DNA of 64,000 nucleotides from Ilyobacter_A sp963675185 (GTDB taxonomy: Bacteria > Fusobacteriota > Fusobacteriia > Fusobacteriales > Fusobacteriaceae), in assembly GCA_963675185.2 (NCBI GenBank), contig CAXXOH010000002.1, positions 186,001 through 250,000 on the forward strand, written 5' to 3'. The translations under genes and the position numbers were made by a program. A model generated the notes under the pieces. The model had not been told where the DNA came from and searched no databases. It worked only from the letters and a program-made list of their open reading frames with translations. Of the stretch, positions 60,704 through 64,000 are shown one piece after another (position 1 is the stretch's first letter; every line of letters starts with the position of its first letter).

Positions 60704-61864
60704 CTACTCTATTTTACTAGGATAAACTTTTTTTCCTTTTGAAAATACTTTTTTTATACTTAGGTCTTCATTTAAAACTGTAATATCAGCTGTATATCCG
60801 CTTTCAATTTTCCCATATTTATTGTCTACACCTATTGCCCTTGCAGGATATAGTGAAGCCATTCTAAGGGCCTCTTCTACTGATAATCCAACTTGTTCTA
60901 CCAGATTTTTTACCCCAGCGATCATAGTCAGTCCAGATCCACCTAGGGTTCCTTCTGCCGATACGCATTTCCCATCTTGATAATAGACCTTTTTCCCTTC
61001 AAAGAAAAAATACTCCATATCCGTTCCTACAGGGCTTACTGCATCCGTCACCAAGAAAAGTTTATCCCCCAAAATCTCTTTGGCTATCTTCACAGATACA
61101 TAATGGGCATGGATTCCGTCTACTATTATTCCTGCATGTACTCTCTTGTCTTCGAATATAGCCCCAACAACCCCAGGTTCTCTTGAAGTAAACTGGGTCA
61201 TAGCATTGAAAAGATGAGTCGCCATACCGAATCCTGATTCAATCGCAAGTTTAGCCTGTTCATACGTAGCATTGGTATGTCCCATAGAAACCTTTATTCC
61301 ATTTTTAGAAAAGCTTTTTACAGTTTCTACTTCAGAAACTTCAGGAGCCATTGTAACTATTTTAACCAGCCTACTACCTGCCTTTTGGATTCTATCAACT
61401 ATGCTGCCAGACAGTTCCCTTATGTATTTTGGATTATGTATACCTTTTTTTTCACGGCTTATGGATGGCCCCTCCAAATGTAGCCCTAAAACCCCTATGT
61501 CTTCAATATTTTCAATGTTTTCCATCAACTCCAAAGCTTTTAAGATATTTTCATCACTACTGGTCACAAGTGTAGGCAAAAATGATGTGCAACCAAATTT
61601 ATTGTTCGTGGCATTCATAACCTTGAGTGTTTCTTCGCTTATATCATCGTTAAAAAGTACCCCACTACAGCCATTTAACTGTAGGTCTATAAACCCTGGT
61701 GCTATGAGCCCACCCCCCATACCCTGCTTTTCTATATCTGGATATTTTTTATATAAGACCGATTCTTCTATTACCTCTTTTATATATGCTCCCTCTACAA
61801 TAACTGCCTTGTCATTCAATATGATTTCACCATCAAAAACTCTGCAATTTGTCAAAGCGTACAC
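60704..61864 (-). CDS. nagA: N-acetylglucosamine-6-phosphate deacetylase
   Basis: A 386-residue amidohydrolase that deacetylates GlcNAc-6-P. Motifs are PGFIDLQLNGC, GLHLEGPSISREKKG, VSMGHTNATYEQA, ATHLFNAMTQF, IVDGIHAH and LVTDAVSPVGT. Start is taken as GTG 61864, with AGGTAGGTGG upstream; GTG 61873 is the alternative. It begins just after the nagB stop. Confidence 0.95.
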   Translation of the reverse strand: MYALTNCRVFDGEIILNDKAVIVEGAYIKEVIEESVLYKKYPDIEKQGMGGGLIAPGFIDLQLNGCSGVLFNDDISEETLKVMNATNNKFGCTSFLPTLVTSSDENILKALELMENIENIEDIGVLGLHLEGPSISREKKGIHNPKYIRELSGSIVDRIQKAGSRLVKIVTMAPEVSEVETVKSFSKNGIKVSMGHTNATYEQAKLAIESGFGMATHLFNAMTQFTSREPGVVGAIFEDKRVHAGIIVDGIHAHYVSVKIAKEILGDKLFLVTDAVSPVGTDMEYFFFEGKKVYYQDGKCVSAEGTLGGSGLTMIAGVKNLVEQVGLSVEEALRMASLYPARAIGVDNKYGKIESGYTADITVLNEDLSIKKVFSKGKKVYPSKIE

Positions 61865-61873
61865 AGATACCAC

Positions 61874-62707
61874 CTACCTTTTGCCGTACTTTTCATAAAA
61901 AGCTTTTATCAGTTTTTCAGTATCCAAATTATCTTTCTCTATGTCCTTAAAATATTTGTATGTCTGTACCTTTAACTCCAAACTGGCGTCCTCGTCTGCC
62001 ACCAATACTACCTTGTTATGCATCTGAAGTGCCGAGATCGTCCACAAATGATTTATTCCACCTTCTACCCCATGCCAAAGAGCCCTCGCCTTTTTATAGC
62101 CGTTTACCATTATAAGGATCTCCTCCGAATCTAGCAAAGTACCCACCCCTACAGTAAGGGCCAAAGCTGGAACCTTCTCCACGTCACCGTCAAAAAACCT
62201 GGAGTTTGCAACCCTGGTATCATATGTAAGCTCTTTATCCCTTGTCCTAGAGTTGAGCGAAGACCCAGGTTCATTGAAAGCTATATGCCCGTCTTCTCCC
62301 ACTCCGCCTACAAAAAGTCTTATGCCACCGTATGAATTTATCTTTTCCTCATATCTTTTGCATTCAAGCTTTAAATCAGCTGCATTTCCGTTTAAAATAT
62401 TTATGTTTTCCCTCATGATATCTATGTGATTGAAAAAGTTTTTGTACATAAAGGTGTGGTAGCTCTCCGGATGGTCCTCAGCTATGCCAACATACTCGTC
62501 CATATTAAAGGTCACCACGTTTTCAAAACTCAGTATCCCATCTTTATAGAACTCTATGAGTTTTTTATACATTCCAAGTGGCGTGCTTCCTGTTGGAAGA
62601 CCCAGCACAAACGGTTTCTTCTTGGTGGGTTTAAATTCAAGTATTTTTCTGGCCACATAAACCGCAGCCCAATCACCTATGTTTTTTTCTGTTATTATTA
62701 GTCTCAT
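61874..62707 (-). CDS. nagB: Glucosamine-6-phosphate deaminase
   Basis: A 277-residue enzyme converting GlcN-6-P to fructose-6-P and ammonia. Visible are LGLPTGSTPLGMYKKL (phosphate loop), VTFNMDEYVG (catalytic Asp), and GGVGEDGHIAFNEPGSSL (catalytic His). AAAGGGGTG precedes the ATG. First gene of the nagBA-crr unit. Confidence 0.97.
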   Translation of the reverse strand: MRLIITEKNIGDWAAVYVARKILEFKPTKKKPFVLGLPTGSTPLGMYKKLIEFYKDGILSFENVVTFNMDEYVGIAEDHPESYHTFMYKNFFNHIDIMRENINILNGNAADLKLECKRYEEKINSYGGIRLFVGGVGEDGHIAFNEPGSSLNSRTRDKELTYDTRVANSRFFDGDVEKVPALALTVGVGTLLDSEEILIMVNGYKKARALWHGVEGGINHLWTISALQMHNKVVLVADEDASLELKVQTYKYFKDIEKDNLDTEKLIKAFYEKYGKR

Positions 62708-63115
62708 TCTTACAACACCCCTTTATTTCTTATTATAAACATATTAAATTAAACCAAAATTTATCCTTTTTTACCGACTATGCTCTTTAGTAATTTTATT
62801 TTGTCATCACTGCTTTCAATTAAAGATTAACATTTCTGAAAAATCTTGTCAACGATTTTTGAAATTATTTTTCTTTTATTTTTTTGTTTTTGAAAAAAAA
62901 TTTCAAAAAAAAGCTTGATTTTACTTTTTGAGTTGGAGTACAATAAAACTACGAGAGAGCAAATAGTGTTCGTTGACCGGTCGAACTTTGAGCAAGCTTG
63001 TGTTGTGTGCACTTTTAAACTTTATTCATTTTATAATATGACGTCAATTGTAGTATTTTAACGTCGTAAAACTTGATAAATTAGCATAATTTAAAATTTC
63101 CAGGAGGTATATTTT
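62708..63115. promoter_or_regulatory. Divergent control region of nagB and nagE
   Basis: A 408-base non-coding region between the divergent transcription units. Towards nagB, TATAAT lies about 30 bases before its start (62738-62733 on the minus strand). The region contains TGACGTCA near 63040, ACCGGT within GTTCGTTGACCGGTCGAAC near 62968-62986, and TTGAGT/TACAAT (62931, 62939) that are too close to be one promoter. No NagR/NagC gene is in the window, so the regulator and operator are unassigned. Confidence 0.45.
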
Positions 63116-64000
63116 ATGTTTAGTAAATTTCAACAGTTAGGTAAAGCGCTAATGTTACCAGTTGCAGTTCTTCCGATTGCTGCGATACTTTTGAGGCTTG
63201 GGGTATTGTGGAATATTCCTTTTATAACTTCTTCCGGTGCTGCTATATTTGACAACTTGGCAATACTTTTCGGGATAGGGGTTGCAGTCGGGATGGCAAA
63301 AGATAATGCAGGAGCTGCTGGGCTTGCCGGGGCTGTGGGCCATTTCGTAATTGTATCAGGCGCTAAAGCTATAAACGCTGATATAAACATGGGTGTATTA
63401 TCCGGTATAGTCGGGGGACTTGTTGCGGGTTATATGTATAACAAGTACCATAAGATCGCTCTGCCTGAGTGGCTTGGATTCTTTGGAGGCAGAAGGTTTG
63501 TTCCTATAATAACTTCTCTGGTCTGCATTATTTTAGCTGCTATTTTTGGTTACGTTTGGCCTGTAATTCAGGTAGGAATAGATGCTGCGGGTAGATGGAT
63601 GATAGCTTCCGGTTCCATTGGTCTCTTTTCATACGGCACTCTAAATAGACTTCTAATCCCAACCGGTCTACACCACGTAATCAATTCTATTGCTTGGTTT
63701 GTGTTTGGTGAGTTTAATGGCGCAACCGGAGATCTCAACAGGTTCTTTGCAGGTGATCCACAAGCAGGAGTCTTCATGGCAGGATTTTTCCCTATTATGA
63801 TATTCGGCCTTCCAGCTGCAGCGCTTGCAATGTACACGGCTGCTAAGAAAGAAAATAAAAAAATGATTGCAGGTATGCTGTTCTCGGTTGCCTTCACCTC
63901 TTTCCTAACTGGTGTTACTGAACCTATAGAATTTATGTTTATGTTTCTTGCTCCGGTACTTTACGTAATTCACACTCTACTCATGGGGGTTTCAATGGCG
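63116..64000 (+). CDS. nagE: PTS N-acetylglucosamine-type EIIC permease (3' end outside window)
   Basis: The first 295 residues of a PTS EIIC protein, running off the window. ATG 63116 follows CAGGAGGTATATTTT. Features are KFQQLGKALMLPVAVLPIAAILLRLG, NTRLLIPTGLHHVINS-type LNRLLIPTGLHHVINSIAW and FLTGVTEPIEFMFMF, all typical of the GlcNAc/glucose EIIC family. The divergent nagBA-crr genes support GlcNAc. Whether an EIIB or EIIA domain is fused cannot be seen; the separate EIIA (crr) suggests EIICB. Confidence 0.93.
   Translation, partial: MFSKFQQLGKALMLPVAVLPIAAILLRLGVLWNIPFITSSGAAIFDNLAILFGIGVAVGMAKDNAGAAGLAGAVGHFVIVSGAKAINADINMGVLSGIVGGLVAGYMYNKYHKIALPEWLGFFGGRRFVPIITSLVCIILAAIFGYVWPVIQVGIDAAGRWMIASGSIGLFSYGTLNRLLIPTGLHHVINSIAWFVFGEFNGATGDLNRFFAGDPQAGVFMAGFFPIMIFGLPAAALAMYTAAKKENKKMIAGMLFSVAFTSFLTGVTEPIEFMFMFLAPVLYVIHTLLMGVSMA

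Overview
This 64 kb window is a stretch of a low-GC bacterial chromosome. AGA/AGG arginine codons, ATA isoleucine codons and strong GGAGG ribosome-binding sites are common, and TTG starts are frequent. The mix of genes fits an anaerobe of the Fusobacteriota (Ilyobacter, Propionigenium or Fusobacterium type), with an anaerobic Firmicute as the alternative. Relevant genes are a flavodiiron protein, an NADH:rubredoxin-type reductase, polA-whiA-ribF-scpA-murJ, HtpX, an RseC-like protein, a Spy-like periplasmic protein and N-acetylglucosamine use. This assignment is inference: no rRNA is present. One tRNA-Leu(GAG) was found.

Layout. 0-10 kb: a c-di-GMP phosphodiesterase cut by the window edge, then decaying genes (IS3 remnant, frameshifted DUF1540 gene, frameshifted fprA), an MscS channel with an apparent ATA start, an osmoprotectant ABC transporter (opuC type), small conserved genes (KTSC, RseC), a frameshifted C_GCxxG_C_C gene, a PH-like protein beside a broken paralogue, and a MarR regulator. 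10-17 kb: a GGDEF fragment cut by an IS256-family element, an ABC-F ATPase and the first copy of a 1,363 bp IS. 17-30 kb: tRNA-Leu, a TPR lipoprotein-like secreted protein, then the long co-directional run polA-whiA-ribF-scpA-murJ-adenine methylase-FAD dehydrogenase-ArsB/NhaD transporter. 30-37 kb: a PfkB kinase translationally coupled to an AddB/AddA-like helicase-nuclease pair.

37.4-38.9 kb holds the most interesting locus: a 424-residue HTH+TPR regulator of the RRNPP (NprR/PlcR) type, followed after 11 bases by an unannotated 53-residue secreted pre-peptide carrying two identical copies of APFSTRRVTSGGW. Its promoter overlaps an inverted repeat and a terminator follows the peptide. This looks like a peptide-pheromone (quorum-sensing) cassette.

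39-60 kb: further IS copies (three copies of the 1,363 bp IS, each with a 7 bp target duplication; two copies of an IS231-like element), a second HD-GYP protein, pepD, htpX, a membrane iron-sulfur protein, a Spy-like protein with its two-component system (both sharing an 11-bp-spaced direct-repeat operator), recQ, a rubredoxin-reductase-like flavoprotein, alanine racemase, and a GDYXXLXY/DUF2157 membrane pair. 60-64 kb: crr-like EIIA, nagA and nagB, divergent from a nagE-type PTS permease that runs off the end; together they import and degrade N-acetylglucosamine.

Several frameshifts (fprA, DUF1540, C_GCxxG_C_C, PH-like paralogue, one IS transposase) could be real decay or assembly errors; I cannot separate these from sequence alone.
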